DNA of 46,583 nt, taken from contig DASZLL010000023.1 of assembly GCA_035552395.1 (NCBI GenBank), forward strand, positions 1 to 46,583. Direction: 5' to 3'. The DNA comes from Bog-473 sp035552395 (GTDB lineage Bacteria; Actinomycetota; Acidimicrobiia; Acidimicrobiales; RAAP-2). The position numbers and the translations under genes were made by a program. Below, piece by piece: positions 10,041 through 17,745 of the stretch. Position 1 is the first letter of the stretch, and the number at the start of each line of letters is the position of its first letter. Below the pieces are notes generated by a model that did no database searches, was not told the origin of the DNA, and saw only the letters and a program-made list of their open reading frames with translations.

Positions 10041-11486
10041 GTGAAAGAGGCGTGCGGTGTTTTCGGGGTCTATGCGCCCGGCAGGCGGGTGGCGAACCTC
10101 ACCTTTGACGGCCTGTTCGCCCTGCAACACCGGGGACAGGAATCGGCCGGCATGGCCGTCAGCGACGGGGACACCATCACCGTCGTCAAGGACATGGGAC
10201 TCGTCGCCACCGTGTTCGACGAGCGCACCTTGTCGGGCTTGGACGGGCACCTGGCCGTCGGCCACACGCGCTACTCGACGCACGGGTCGTCCGACTGGGC
10301 CGGCGCGCAGCCGGTGTACCGCCCCGTGGGTCGCGCCGGATTCGCCCTGGGCCACAACGGGAACCTGACCAACACGGCCGCGTTGGCCGAGAAGGTCGGC
10401 ATGCTCCCGGGCTCGATCGCGACCGACAGCGACGTCGTGGCGGAGTTGCTCGCCCGCTCGTTCCCCGAGACCGAGAACCTCATGACCGCGCTGGAAGTCG
10501 TCCTGCCCATTCTCGAGGGCGCGTTCTCGTTCGTCCTGTTGAGTTCCGAGCGCCTCTTCGGCGTGCGCGACCCCTACGGTTTCCGGCCGCTGTGTCTCGG
10601 GAGGCTCGGCCCCGCCGCGGCGCCCGAGGGTTGGGTGCTCGCCTCGGAGACGCCCGCGCTGAGCGTGATCGGCGCCGAGTTCGTGCGCGAAGTCGCGCCG
10701 GGCGAAATGGTCGTGATCGACGAGAACGGTCCCCACAGCATGGAGATCCCGTGGCTGCGCGTCGTTGAGCCGCGTCTGTGCGTCTTTGAGTTCGCGTACA
10801 TCGCTCGCCCCGACAGCCGCCTCTACGGCCGCGAGGTGCACGAGACCCGTTGCCGCATGGGCGAGATCCTGGCCCTGCAGGCGCCGGCCGACGCGGACAT
10901 GGTGATGGGCGTACCGGAGTCCGGGGTGCCGGCGGCGGAGGGCTTCGCCCGCGCCAGCGGGATCCCGTACGGCCAGGGGCTCGTCAAGAACCGCTACATC
11001 GGCCGTTCCTTCATCGCACCCGAGCAAAAGGACCGGGCCGACGCCGTGCGGCGGAAGCTCAATCCGCTGCGCGATGCGATCGCCGGCAAGCGACTCGTCG
11101 TCGTGGACGACTCGATCGTGCGTGGCACGACGCAGCGCTCGGTGATCAAGATGCTGCGCGAAGCGGGCGCGGCGGAGGTCCACTTGCGCATCTCCTCCCC
11201 GCCCTGGCGCTGGCCCTGCTTCTACGGCATCGACACCCCGTCGACCGGGGAGTTGCTGGCCACCAACCACACGGTCGACGAGATGGCGTCGGTCCTGGGC
11301 GCCGACTCCTTGGCCTACATCAGCATCGACAACTTGAAGGCCGCCATCGGCGCCGACGGTGGCTTCTGTGACGCGTGCTTCACCGGGGACTACCCGACCC
11401 CGGTCCCGGCGTGGGCTACGCCCGTTTCTATCGGGCGGTCCGAGCGGGTGCCGATGGCGCACCAAGCCGCCCTGCCCGGGGTCTGA
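10041..11486 (+). CDS. purF: Amidophosphoribosyltransferase
   Basis: PurF catalyses the first committed step: PRPP plus glutamine to phosphoribosylamine. The start MKEACGVFGVYAP places Cys5 as the N-terminal nucleophile exposed after removal of a four-residue propeptide. The glutaminase segment LQHRGQESAGMAV follows, and the PRPP loop is LVVVDDSIVRGTTQ near residue 353. Cysteines in RLCVFEFAYIARPDS, WPCFYGID and GFCDACFTGDYP match the ligands of the Fe-S cluster in Bacillus-type PurF, so an oxygen-labile cluster is expected. At 481 residues, normal length. It starts with GTG and ends 5 nt before purM. Confidence 0.97.
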   Translation: MKEACGVFGVYAPGRRVANLTFDGLFALQHRGQESAGMAVSDGDTITVVKDMGLVATVFDERTLSGLDGHLAVGHTRYSTHGSSDWAGAQPVYRPVGRAGFALGHNGNLTNTAALAEKVGMLPGSIATDSDVVAELLARSFPETENLMTALEVVLPILEGAFSFVLLSSERLFGVRDPYGFRPLCLGRLGPAAAPEGWVLASETPALSVIGAEFVREVAPGEMVVIDENGPHSMEIPWLRVVEPRLCVFEFAYIARPDSRLYGREVHETRCRMGEILALQAPADADMVMGVPESGVPAAEGFARASGIPYGQGLVKNRYIGRSFIAPEQKDRADAVRRKLNPLRDAIAGKRLVVVDDSIVRGTTQRSVIKMLREAGAAEVHLRISSPPWRWPCFYGIDTPSTGELLATNHTVDEMASVLGADSLAYISIDNLKAAIGADGGFCDACFTGDYPTPVPAWATPVSIGRSERVPMAHQAALPGV

Positions 11487-11491
11487 GCATC

Positions 11492-12508
11492 GTGGGTGAG
11501 GGCGGCGCCACCTACGCGGCCGCCGGCGTCGACATTGCGGCCGGGGACGCGGCGGTCGAGCGGCTGCAGTCGATGGTCGCCGGCATCGGGGGTTTCGGTG
11601 GCCAATTCCCGCTCGATGTCGCCCGCTACGCCAAGCCGGTGCTGGTCGCGTCGACCGACGGCGTGGGCACGAAGCTCGAGGTGGCTCGGACAACAGGACG
11701 CTACGAGACCATCGGCATCGACCTGGTGGCGATGTGCGTCGACGACCTGGTGTGCGTGGGGGCCGAACCACTCTTCATGCTCGACTACATCGCCACCGGC
11801 AAGGTCGATCCGGATCGCATCGCGACGGTGGTGGCGGGCGTGCACGAAGGATGCCGCCTGGCTGGCTGCGACCTGATCGGCGGCGAAACGGCCGAGCACC
11901 CCGGCGTCATGGCGCCCGACGATCTCGACATCGCCGGGTTCGCGGTGGGGGTGGTCGAGGACGGGACCCAGCTCGGAGCCGAACGGGTTCGAGTCGGCGA
12001 CGCGGTCATCGGCCTTCCGTCGCCGGGCCTGCGCTCCAACGGTTACACCCTCGCCCGCCACGTGTTGCTCGAGCGCGCCGGGCTCGACCTCGGCGACCCG
12101 GCCTGGGAGGGTGCGGACGTCACCCTGGCCGACGAGTTGCTCCGGCCGTCGGTCGTCTACGCGCCGGCCGTGCTGGCCGCTCGCGCGACGAATGGGACCG
12201 CGTTGCACGCGTGCGCGCACATCACCGGCGGGGGCATCGTCGGCAACCTGCCGCGCGTGCTGCCGGACGGAACCGGTGCAGTGGTACGACGTGCCTCGTG
12301 GGAAGAGCCGAGGCTGTTCGCGGAGATCCGCCGTCTGGGTGCGGTCGCCGAGGAGGAGATGGACCGGGTCTTCAACCGGGGTATCGGCATGGCGTTGATC
12401 GTGGACCCGGGCAGCGTCGACTCCGTGCTCTCGGCTCTGTCGGCTTCGGAGCGGCCTGCGGTCGTCATCGGCGAGATCGTGACCGGGTCCGGCGTGCAGT
12501 TCGTATGA
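11492..12508 (+). CDS. purM: AIR synthetase (phosphoribosylformylglycinamidine cyclo-ligase)
   Basis: PurM closes the imidazole ring, turning FGAM into AIR with ATP. The GTG start gives VGEGGATYAAAGVDIAAGDAAV, matching the family's N-terminus. STDGVGTKLEVA, MCVDDLVCVGAEPLFMLDYIATGK and LIGGETAEHPGVM are the characteristic segments. It is 338 residues, normal. The open frame continues upstream into purF without homology. It follows purF by 5 nt and its TGA overlaps the pyrE ATG, linking purine and pyrimidine genes on one transcript. Confidence 0.96.
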   Translation: MGEGGATYAAAGVDIAAGDAAVERLQSMVAGIGGFGGQFPLDVARYAKPVLVASTDGVGTKLEVARTTGRYETIGIDLVAMCVDDLVCVGAEPLFMLDYIATGKVDPDRIATVVAGVHEGCRLAGCDLIGGETAEHPGVMAPDDLDIAGFAVGVVEDGTQLGAERVRVGDAVIGLPSPGLRSNGYTLARHVLLERAGLDLGDPAWEGADVTLADELLRPSVVYAPAVLAARATNGTALHACAHITGGGIVGNLPRVLPDGTGAVVRRASWEEPRLFAEIRRLGAVAEEEMDRVFNRGIGMALIVDPGSVDSVLSALSASERPAVVIGEIVTGSGVQFV

Positions 12509-13065
12509 GCCGGGAGGGCGCGTACCCCGCCTTGCGCGCGCACCTGCTCGAACATTCGGTGAAGACCGGTGACTTTACGCTCAAGTCGGGTCGCAAGAGC
12601 ACCTGGTTCATCGACTCGAAGCAGACCGTCTGCCGGCCCGAGGCCATGTTGTTGGTGGCCGACGCCGTGCTCTCCGTCGTCCCTCCCGCGGCCACCGCCA
12701 TCGGGGGCCTGACCATGGGTGCGGACCCGGTCGCCTTCGTGACGGCCGGCGTCGCCGCCACCCGCGGGCGGGCCCTCAAGGCATTCAGCGTGCGCAAGGA
12801 GGCCAAGGACCACGGGGCGGGCGGACGCATCGCCGGCGCACTCGACCCCGGGGACAAGGTAATTGTCACCGAGGACACGGTGACGCGGGGCACCTCGCTC
12901 CTCGAGGCCGCGCACGCGGTGCAAGCGGCCGGGGCCGCGGTCGTCCTCCTCGTTGCGCTGGTCGACCGCGGCGGCACGGTCGAGGCGATGGCCGCGGCGG
13001 AGGGCCTGCCGTTCCGCGCCGTGCTCACGGCACCCGACCTCGGGTTTCCCTACGAAGGGGCCTGA
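12505..13065 (+). CDS. pyrE: Orotate phosphoribosyltransferase
   Basis: PyrE attaches PRPP to orotate to make OMP in pyrimidine synthesis. The 186-residue protein shows DFTLKSGRKSTWFIDSKQ near the N-terminus, GGLTMGADPVAFVTA, FSVRKEAKDHGAGGRIAG (the flexible catalytic loop with Lys and His) and the PRPP-binding VIVTEDTVTRGTSLLEA. The ATG overlaps the purM stop as ATGA. Finding pyrE at the end of a pur cluster is a shared-PRPP arrangement seen in various actinobacteria; that comparison is from memory. Confidence 0.93.
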   Translation: MSREGAYPALRAHLLEHSVKTGDFTLKSGRKSTWFIDSKQTVCRPEAMLLVADAVLSVVPPAATAIGGLTMGADPVAFVTAGVAATRGRALKAFSVRKEAKDHGAGGRIAGALDPGDKVIVTEDTVTRGTSLLEAAHAVQAAGAAVVLLVALVDRGGTVEAMAAAEGLPFRAVLTAPDLGFPYEGA

Positions 13066-13094
13066 GTACCGGCCCGCAAGGTCGCGGTGCGCCC

Positions 13095-14003
13095 TCAGAA
13101 GACTGCGAGCGGGTTGACCGGCGACGCCGTGCCCCGCCGCAACACCAGAGGCGCCACGACGAAAAGGAACTCCCAGCGCCCCTCCTCGGCGCACGTGACC
13201 GCGAGGGCATCGAGGTCCAGGTTGTCCATCAGGTGGAGCCCGAGCGCCACGATGGCCGTCTCGTGGATCGGCATGCCCACTTCCTCAACCCGCGACGGGA
13301 GCACGTCGGACACGCCGTCGGACCCGAGCGTCGCCACGTCGCGCGCGCGGAGCCAGGCCAGGCAGGCGGCGTCGAGTCCGGCGGCCCGGGTAGCGACGTC
13401 CCATGGGCCATGCGTATCGCGCCACACCCAGCGGCCCGTGCGCACGAGGAGCGCGTCGCCCGGGCCGACGCGCAGGCAGGCCCGCTCTTCGGCGGCCTCG
13501 AGATCGTCGGGAAACACCGGCTCTCCAGGTTCGAGCGCATCGACGCCATGCAGCGCCGGGATGTCGAGCAGCACGCCGCGGGTGACGATCCCGTCGTGCA
13601 GATGGTGGATCCCGAGCCGGGTGGCGCCGTGGGCGGTGACCGTCTCGGTGCGGTAGCCGTTGAAGAGCTTGCCGTCGTGGAAGACGTGGCACAGGGCGTC
13701 GATATGGCTTGTCGCGAAGCCGTGGGGTGCGATGGCCAAGTAGTCCGCCCCCCAGCCCTCCGTGGCGGTGCCGATCATGTGGTGTGCGACCGGGGCGGGA
13801 TTGTCCGCGGCCGGCTGGGTGTTGAGCGGACGGGCGCACGAGACTGTCCGGCCGCTGCGGACGGTGGCGGCAGCGGCCGCGGTGACCTCGGGTGTGATCA
13901 GGTTGAGCGCACCGAGCTGGTCGTCGGGGCCCCAGCGGCCCCAGTTGGAGAGCTCACCGTGGAGGGCGACGACGTCGGCAGTTGCCATGGGTTCTCGGGG
14001 CAC
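13095..14003 (-). CDS. Cyclase family protein (kynurenine formamidase-like metal hydrolase)
   Basis: A member of the putative cyclase/arylformamidase family of metal-dependent hydrolases, about 300 residues. The metal-binding motif is in GFATSHIDALCHVFHDGKLFNGY, where the H-x-D-x3-H triad (HIDALCH) matches the family's HxGTHxDxPxH pattern in relaxed form. GDALLVRTGRW and PIHETAIVALGLH follow as expected. I prefer GTG 14003 (VPREPMATADVV) because a TANNNT element lies exactly 6 nt upstream, as at several other starts here; ATG 13988 is the alternative. Substrate unknown. It is divergent from the decayed nitroreductase gene with only 37 bp between starts. Confidence 0.85.
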   Translation of the reverse strand: MPREPMATADVVALHGELSNWGRWGPDDQLGALNLITPEVTAAAAATVRSGRTVSCARPLNTQPAADNPAPVAHHMIGTATEGWGADYLAIAPHGFATSHIDALCHVFHDGKLFNGYRTETVTAHGATRLGIHHLHDGIVTRGVLLDIPALHGVDALEPGEPVFPDDLEAAEERACLRVGPGDALLVRTGRWVWRDTHGPWDVATRAAGLDAACLAWLRARDVATLGSDGVSDVLPSRVEEVGMPIHETAIVALGLHLMDNLDLDALAVTCAEEGRWEFLFVVAPLVLRRGTASPVNPLAVF

Positions 14004-14009
14004 GCACGG

Positions 14010-14015
14010 ACAGTA
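14010..14015 (-). promoter_or_regulatory. -10 element of a likely leaderless promoter (cyclase gene)
   Basis: On the minus strand TACTGT is followed by 6 nt and then the GTG of the cyclase-family gene. Transcription would begin at or next to the start codon. Confidence 0.45.
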
Positions 14016-14027
14016 GCGGCGTCCCAA

Positions 14028-14033
14028 TACGCT
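14028..14033 (+). promoter_or_regulatory. -10 element of a likely leaderless promoter (nitroreductase remnant)
   Basis: TACGCT, 7 nt before GTG 14041. It lies 12 bp from the oppositely directed element at 14010-14015, so the two promoters must share DNA. Confidence 0.4.
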
Positions 14034-14040
14034 CGCCGGG

Positions 14041-14348
14041 GTGCGGACGACACTGCAGGGAGACTACGAGCCGAGCACCTGGGACTGGGTACGTGAGCAA
14101 GTGGCGGAGTACGAAGCCTCGGGGGGCCAGCGGGCCAGCGGGCCAACACGTTCATGGATACCGGCCTGCCCGTCATGGTGGTCACGATGCGGGGCGCCAA
14201 GAGTGGCAAGGTGCGCAAGAACCCGCTCATGCGCGTCGAGAAGGACGGCGAGTACGCGTTCGTTGCGTCCAAGGGTGGGCTGCCCGAGAACCCTGAGTGG
14301 TACTACAACCTGGTGGCGCATCCCGACGAGGTCACGATCCAGGACGGG
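14041..14348 (+). pseudogene. Deazaflavin (F420)-dependent nitroreductase, frameshifted and 3'-truncated
   Basis: The first frame (GTG 14041) reads GDYEPSTWDWVREQVAEYEASGG, the N-terminus of the Ddn-like F420-dependent nitroreductase/quinone reductase family. After about 14120 the homology moves to another frame: LPVMVVTMRGAKSGKVRKNP, then MRVEKDGEYAFVASKGG and WYYNLVAHPDEVTIQDG. An 8-bp tandem duplication at the break explains the shift. Homology stops near 14348, where the usual ~40-residue C-terminus is missing and the convergent serine hydrolase gene begins (its stop is at 14384). Intact family members are about 140-150 residues. The gene is almost certainly dead. Confidence 0.85.
14124..14145 (+). 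repeat. 8-bp tandem duplication causing the frameshift
   Basis: Two complete copies of GGGCCAGC plus a partial third (GGGCCA). Removing one 8-bp unit restores one continuous reading frame across the nitroreductase homologue, so this is a recent slippage event or an assembly error. Confidence 0.85.
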
Positions 14349-14383
14349 CTTCGTCGCCACGCCGGCCCGCTGAACCGGGCGGT

Positions 14384-15445
14384 TCAGCGCGCCGAGGCGA
14401 ACGCCTGCACCATGGCGATGCGCCAGGGAATGAGGTTGTCCTCGCGCTCGAGCGGGGTCTTGCCGAGGCGCACCACGACGAGGTCGAGGGCGGGGCAGAT
14501 GGAGATCGACTGGCCCTCGTAGCCCGAGGCGCGGAACGTGCCGAGCGGGTTGTCGCCCGGTAGGCCCCACCAGTGCGCGCCGTACGGCTGGCCGTCCTCG
14601 TCGGTCGAGACCATGGTGCGTCCATAGTCGACCCAGCCGGCCGGCAGCAGCCGCACGCCGTCCCACAGGCCGTCGCGCAGGTAGAACAGCCCGAAGCGGG
14701 CCCAGTCGCGGGCCGTGGCCCGCAGGTATGACGAGGCGAGCCACGTCCCCGCCTCGTCGAACTCGGGGTCGGCGCTCTCCATGCCGAGCGGCGAGAACAA
14801 GCGGCCGTGGAGGAACCGGGCGTAGTCCTCGCCCGGGCCGACCGTGCGGGCCACCACGCCCGAGACGATGTTGGAGGTCCCCGACGAGTAGTTGAACCGG
14901 GTTCCGGGCGGCGCGGCGAGGGGCCGGTCGGCCGCGAAGTTGGCCATGTCGGACTGGCGGTCGCCGAAGAGCATCTGGATCGTGTCGGAGACGCGGTCGT
15001 CGACGTAGTCCTCGACGAAGTCGAGCCCGTCGCGCATGGCGAGCAGCTGGCGCAGCGTGATGCCGTGGCGTGGGTCAGCCGGGTCCGTCCACGCTGGGAC
15101 CGGCGCCGGCGCATCGAGGTCGACGCGACCGTTGGCGACCAGGACGCCGACGACGGCATGCAGGACGGACTTCGCCATCGACCAGCTGAGCAGCGGGGTG
15201 TCGGCCGCGACCGGAGTCGGCGGACGGTCGAAGTGCTCGAGCGCACCGTGATAGTGCTCGCTGACGATGCGGCCATGGTGCACGACGACGACGGCGTGCG
15301 TCGTGGCGATCGCACTGGCGTCATCGAAGGCCTCGTCGAGGAGCGGGCCGAGGTCGACGCCGGCCGGGAGCTCGCCTTCGGGCCACCCCTCGTTCGGCCA
15401 GGGCACGCCCTGGGGCTGCGGGGGCAGCGGCAGCAACCGGCTCAC
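14384..15445 (-). CDS. Serine hydrolase, class C beta-lactamase/DD-peptidase fold
   Basis: A beta-lactamase-related serine hydrolase of about 353 residues. The catalytic SxxK is in LLSWSMAKSVLHAVVG, and the tyrosine motif is FNYSSGTSNIVSGVV (Y-S-S in place of Y-x-N). The C-terminal GYEGQSISICPALDLVVVRLGK replaces the KTG region. No signal peptide is visible, so it is probably a cytosolic esterase-like enzyme, not a resistance enzyme. GTG 15445 (VSRLLPLPPQPQGVPWP) starts at the conserved-looking sequence with G-rich DNA upstream; GTG 15484, overlapping the epoxide hydrolase stop as GTGA, is the alternative. It is the last gene of the LLM/epoxide hydrolase operon. Confidence 0.87.
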   Translation of the reverse strand: MSRLLPLPPQPQGVPWPNEGWPEGELPAGVDLGPLLDEAFDDASAIATTHAVVVVHHGRIVSEHYHGALEHFDRPPTPVAADTPLLSWSMAKSVLHAVVGVLVANGRVDLDAPAPVPAWTDPADPRHGITLRQLLAMRDGLDFVEDYVDDRVSDTIQMLFGDRQSDMANFAADRPLAAPPGTRFNYSSGTSNIVSGVVARTVGPGEDYARFLHGRLFSPLGMESADPEFDEAGTWLASSYLRATARDWARFGLFYLRDGLWDGVRLLPAGWVDYGRTMVSTDEDGQPYGAHWWGLPGDNPLGTFRASGYEGQSISICPALDLVVVRLGKTPLEREDNLIPWRIAMVQAFASAR

Positions 15446-15480
15446 GTGGGCGCGTCCCCCCTGGCGTGCGGTCCCCTCGT

Positions 15481-16455
15481 TCACCCGGTGGCGTCGAGGA
15501 AGGACAGCAGCGCGGCGTTTGTCTCGTCGGGGCGTTCCTGTTGGATCCAGTGCCCGGCGCCCTCGACGACGGTGCCGCCCCGGAAGTCGGGCAGTGCGGC
15601 GGTCATGGCCTCAATGGAGCCCGGCTGCATGAAGACGACCGGGTCGAGCGACCCGGTCAAAAAGCCGGTCGGCATGGCGTACAGCGACGCCGGGAGGTCC
15701 TTCGAGCGCCCCCAGTTGGCGTCGAGGTTGCGGTAGAAGCTGAGCGGGCCGAACAACCCGCTGCGGGTGAGGCCCTCGGTGTAGACGTCGACGTCGCGTT
15801 CGGTGAGCCAGGCCGGCAGCACGTCGGGCGCCGGGCTCAAGATGTCGAGGAACTTGGTGCTCGCCGCCGGGGCGTCGCCGAGCAGCGCCGTTGCGTTCGC
15901 CATGCCTTCGCCGCCCGCCGAGTACAGCATGGTCCGCACGAAGCGGCGCGGGTCGGCGTCGAACTCCGCTTCGGGCGGCCCGACATCTTGGAAGTACAGC
16001 ATGTAGAAGAACTTGTCACCGAAGATGTGTCGGAAGATCTCGGTCGGCGGGCCGGGCGCGTTCGAATAGGGGACGCTCATGTTGTAGATGGATGCGACGC
16101 GCTCGGGGTGGAGGCGCCCCATCTCCCACACGACCATGGCACCCCAATCGTGCCCGGAGAACGCCGCCTTCTCGTACCCGTAGTGGTCGAGCAGGCCGCA
16201 CAGGTCCGCCGTCAGCTGGTCCGACCCGTAGTCGGTCACCTTGGTCGGGGCCGCGCTCCCGCCGTAGCCGCGCAGGTCGGGGGCGAAGGCGCGGTAGCCG
16301 GCGTCGCCTAACGCCCCGAGCTGATGGCGCCACGAGTACCAGAGCTCGGGGAAGCCGTGGCACAGCAGCACCGGCGGGCCATCGGCTGGGCCGGCCGTCG
16401 CCACGTGGAGCTCGATCCCGTTGGTCTGGACCTGTTCGTGGGTGACGTCAGCCAC
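15481..16455 (-). CDS. Alpha/beta hydrolase, soluble epoxide hydrolase type
   Basis: A 324-residue alpha/beta hydrolase. HGFPELWYSWRHQL contains the HGxP oxyanion motif typical of epoxide hydrolases, and the nucleophile elbow GHDWGAMV carries Asp, not Ser, which separates epoxide hydrolases and dehalogenases from esterases. LTGSLDPVVFM and GAGHWIQQERPDE supply the acid and His of the triad. Lid tyrosines are plausible but not assigned. The GTG start overlaps the stop of the LLM oxidoreductase gene by 8 nt, so the two are co-translated. It likely opens an epoxide made by that monooxygenase; this link is inferred from context. Confidence 0.92.
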   Translation of the reverse strand: MADVTHEQVQTNGIELHVATAGPADGPPVLLCHGFPELWYSWRHQLGALGDAGYRAFAPDLRGYGGSAAPTKVTDYGSDQLTADLCGLLDHYGYEKAAFSGHDWGAMVVWEMGRLHPERVASIYNMSVPYSNAPGPPTEIFRHIFGDKFFYMLYFQDVGPPEAEFDADPRRFVRTMLYSAGGEGMANATALLGDAPAASTKFLDILSPAPDVLPAWLTERDVDVYTEGLTRSGLFGPLSFYRNLDANWGRSKDLPASLYAMPTGFLTGSLDPVVFMQPGSIEAMTAALPDFRGGTVVEGAGHWIQQERPDETNAALLSFLDATG

Positions 16456-17650
16456 GGGTCACCTTCTCCCCGTCCGCCTTGGCCGCCTTCTCCTCGTGGT
16501 GCTTCTGGATGGCCGACATGACGGCGTTGCCCGCCGCGCCGATGAACTCCGGGCGGTTCTCGGCCGCCCAGTCGCGGCTCGAAGTCAGCGAGTGCGAGGA
16601 GTCCTGGAAGCGCGGTGCCACGTAGCGGGCGATGAGCTCGTAGGAGTGGCGGGTGGCGGCGGTGTCGGCCCACTCGTGGCCCATGAGCAAGAACGTGCCG
16701 AAGCCGCCCGACTGCACCTGCAGCCGCTCGACCTGCGCGATGGCGTCGTCGACGGTGCCGATCACGGCGAAGCCCGAAGCGTTCAGCGCGTCGACGAGCG
16801 ATTCGAAGTTCTCGGTGTTGGGGGCCAGCGGCAGCGCGGCCACGCGTTGGAAGTAGTCGACCCACTCCTCGAGGCCGAAGGCGACGTCGGCGATCGCCTG
16901 CTCCTTCGTGTCAGCGATGTGCATCGGCCCGACGAGTCGCCACTTGTTGCGGTCCACGGTGCTCGAGAACTCGGCCGCGCGCTCCTCCATGACGTTCCAG
17001 TGGGTGCCGAGCACGTCGAAGCCGCCGGCCGAGGTCGCTCCGATGGACAACAGGCTGCAGCCGAAGCGCCCGGCCGCCCGTGGCCCCGCCGGCGAGACCT
17101 GCGCCGCCACCGCGACCTCGGGGAAGGGGCGTTGGTAGGGCAGCATCTGCAGCCGCGCCTTCACGAGCTTGAACCACTCGGTCTCCATGGAGACGGTTTC
17201 GCCGGCGAGGAGCTGCAGGATCGCCTCGAGGCTCTCCTCCATCATGTCGCGCTGCTTGGCCGGGTCGATGCCCATCATGAAGGCGTCGGACGGCAGCGCC
17301 CCGGGGCCGACGCCGATCATCACCCGGCCGCGGGTGAGGTGATCGAGCAGGACCATGCGGTCGGCCAGCATGAACGGGTGGTGGTACGGCAGCGACGACA
17401 CGCCGGTGCCGAGGCGGATGTGCTTGGTGCGCTGCGCGGCGGCGGCGATGAAGACCTCGGGCGAGGCGATGATCTCGTAGCCGGCCGAGTGGTGCTCGCC
17501 GAACCACGCCTCGTCGAAGCCGAGCTCGTCGAGATGTTCGATCAGCTGGAGGTCGCGCTCGAGCGCCAGCGTCGGGTTCTGCCCCACGGGGTGGAAGGGG
17601 GCCAAGAAGATCCCGAACTTCAGTCGGCCGTCGGCGTCAATGGTGGTCAT
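16448..17650 (-). CDS. LLM-class flavin-dependent monooxygenase, limonene 1,2-monooxygenase-like
   Basis: A 400-residue bacterial-luciferase-like oxidoreductase. KFGIFLAPFHPVGQNPTLALERDLQLIEHLDELGFDEAW at the N-terminus, GEHHSAGYEIIASPEVF, HIRLGTGVSSLPYHHP and GRVMIGVGPGALPSDAFMMG are the flavin-binding TIM-barrel segments, and the sequence strongly recalls LimB-type limonene monooxygenases (from memory). Such enzymes use reduced FMN from a separate reductase. The C-terminal 40 residues are charged and probably an extension. GGAGA lies 5 nt before the ATG. It heads an overlapping operon with the epoxide hydrolase and serine hydrolase. Confidence 0.92.
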   Translation of the reverse strand: MTTIDADGRLKFGIFLAPFHPVGQNPTLALERDLQLIEHLDELGFDEAWFGEHHSAGYEIIASPEVFIAAAAQRTKHIRLGTGVSSLPYHHPFMLADRMVLLDHLTRGRVMIGVGPGALPSDAFMMGIDPAKQRDMMEESLEAILQLLAGETVSMETEWFKLVKARLQMLPYQRPFPEVAVAAQVSPAGPRAAGRFGCSLLSIGATSAGGFDVLGTHWNVMEERAAEFSSTVDRNKWRLVGPMHIADTKEQAIADVAFGLEEWVDYFQRVAALPLAPNTENFESLVDALNASGFAVIGTVDDAIAQVERLQVQSGGFGTFLLMGHEWADTAATRHSYELIARYVAPRFQDSSHSLTSSRDWAAENRPEFIGAAGNAVMSAIQKHHEEKAAKADGEKVTRG

Positions 17651-17663
17651 CGTTCTCCGAGTC

Positions 17664-17683
17664 TGTGTGTGTACATGTGTGTG
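17664..17683. repeat. Alternating GT/CA tract upstream of the LLM operon
   Basis: A 20-bp run of alternating pyrimidine-purine (TG repeats around a central GTACATG) lies just upstream of the LLM start, in the 95-bp gap to the Zn-dehydrogenase gene. It could be an operator or a structural tract; no function is shown by sequence. Confidence 0.4.
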
Positions 17684-17745
17684 GATGTCGGTGTGATGAG
17701 GCCAGGGCTTCGGGTCGACGGCGAGGGATCAGGCCGGCTCCACGG

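Noticed and set aside
14384..15445. Antibiotic-resistance beta-lactamase
   Set aside because: The SxxK fold is present but there is no signal peptide and no KTG triad, and the gene sits in a catabolic operon.
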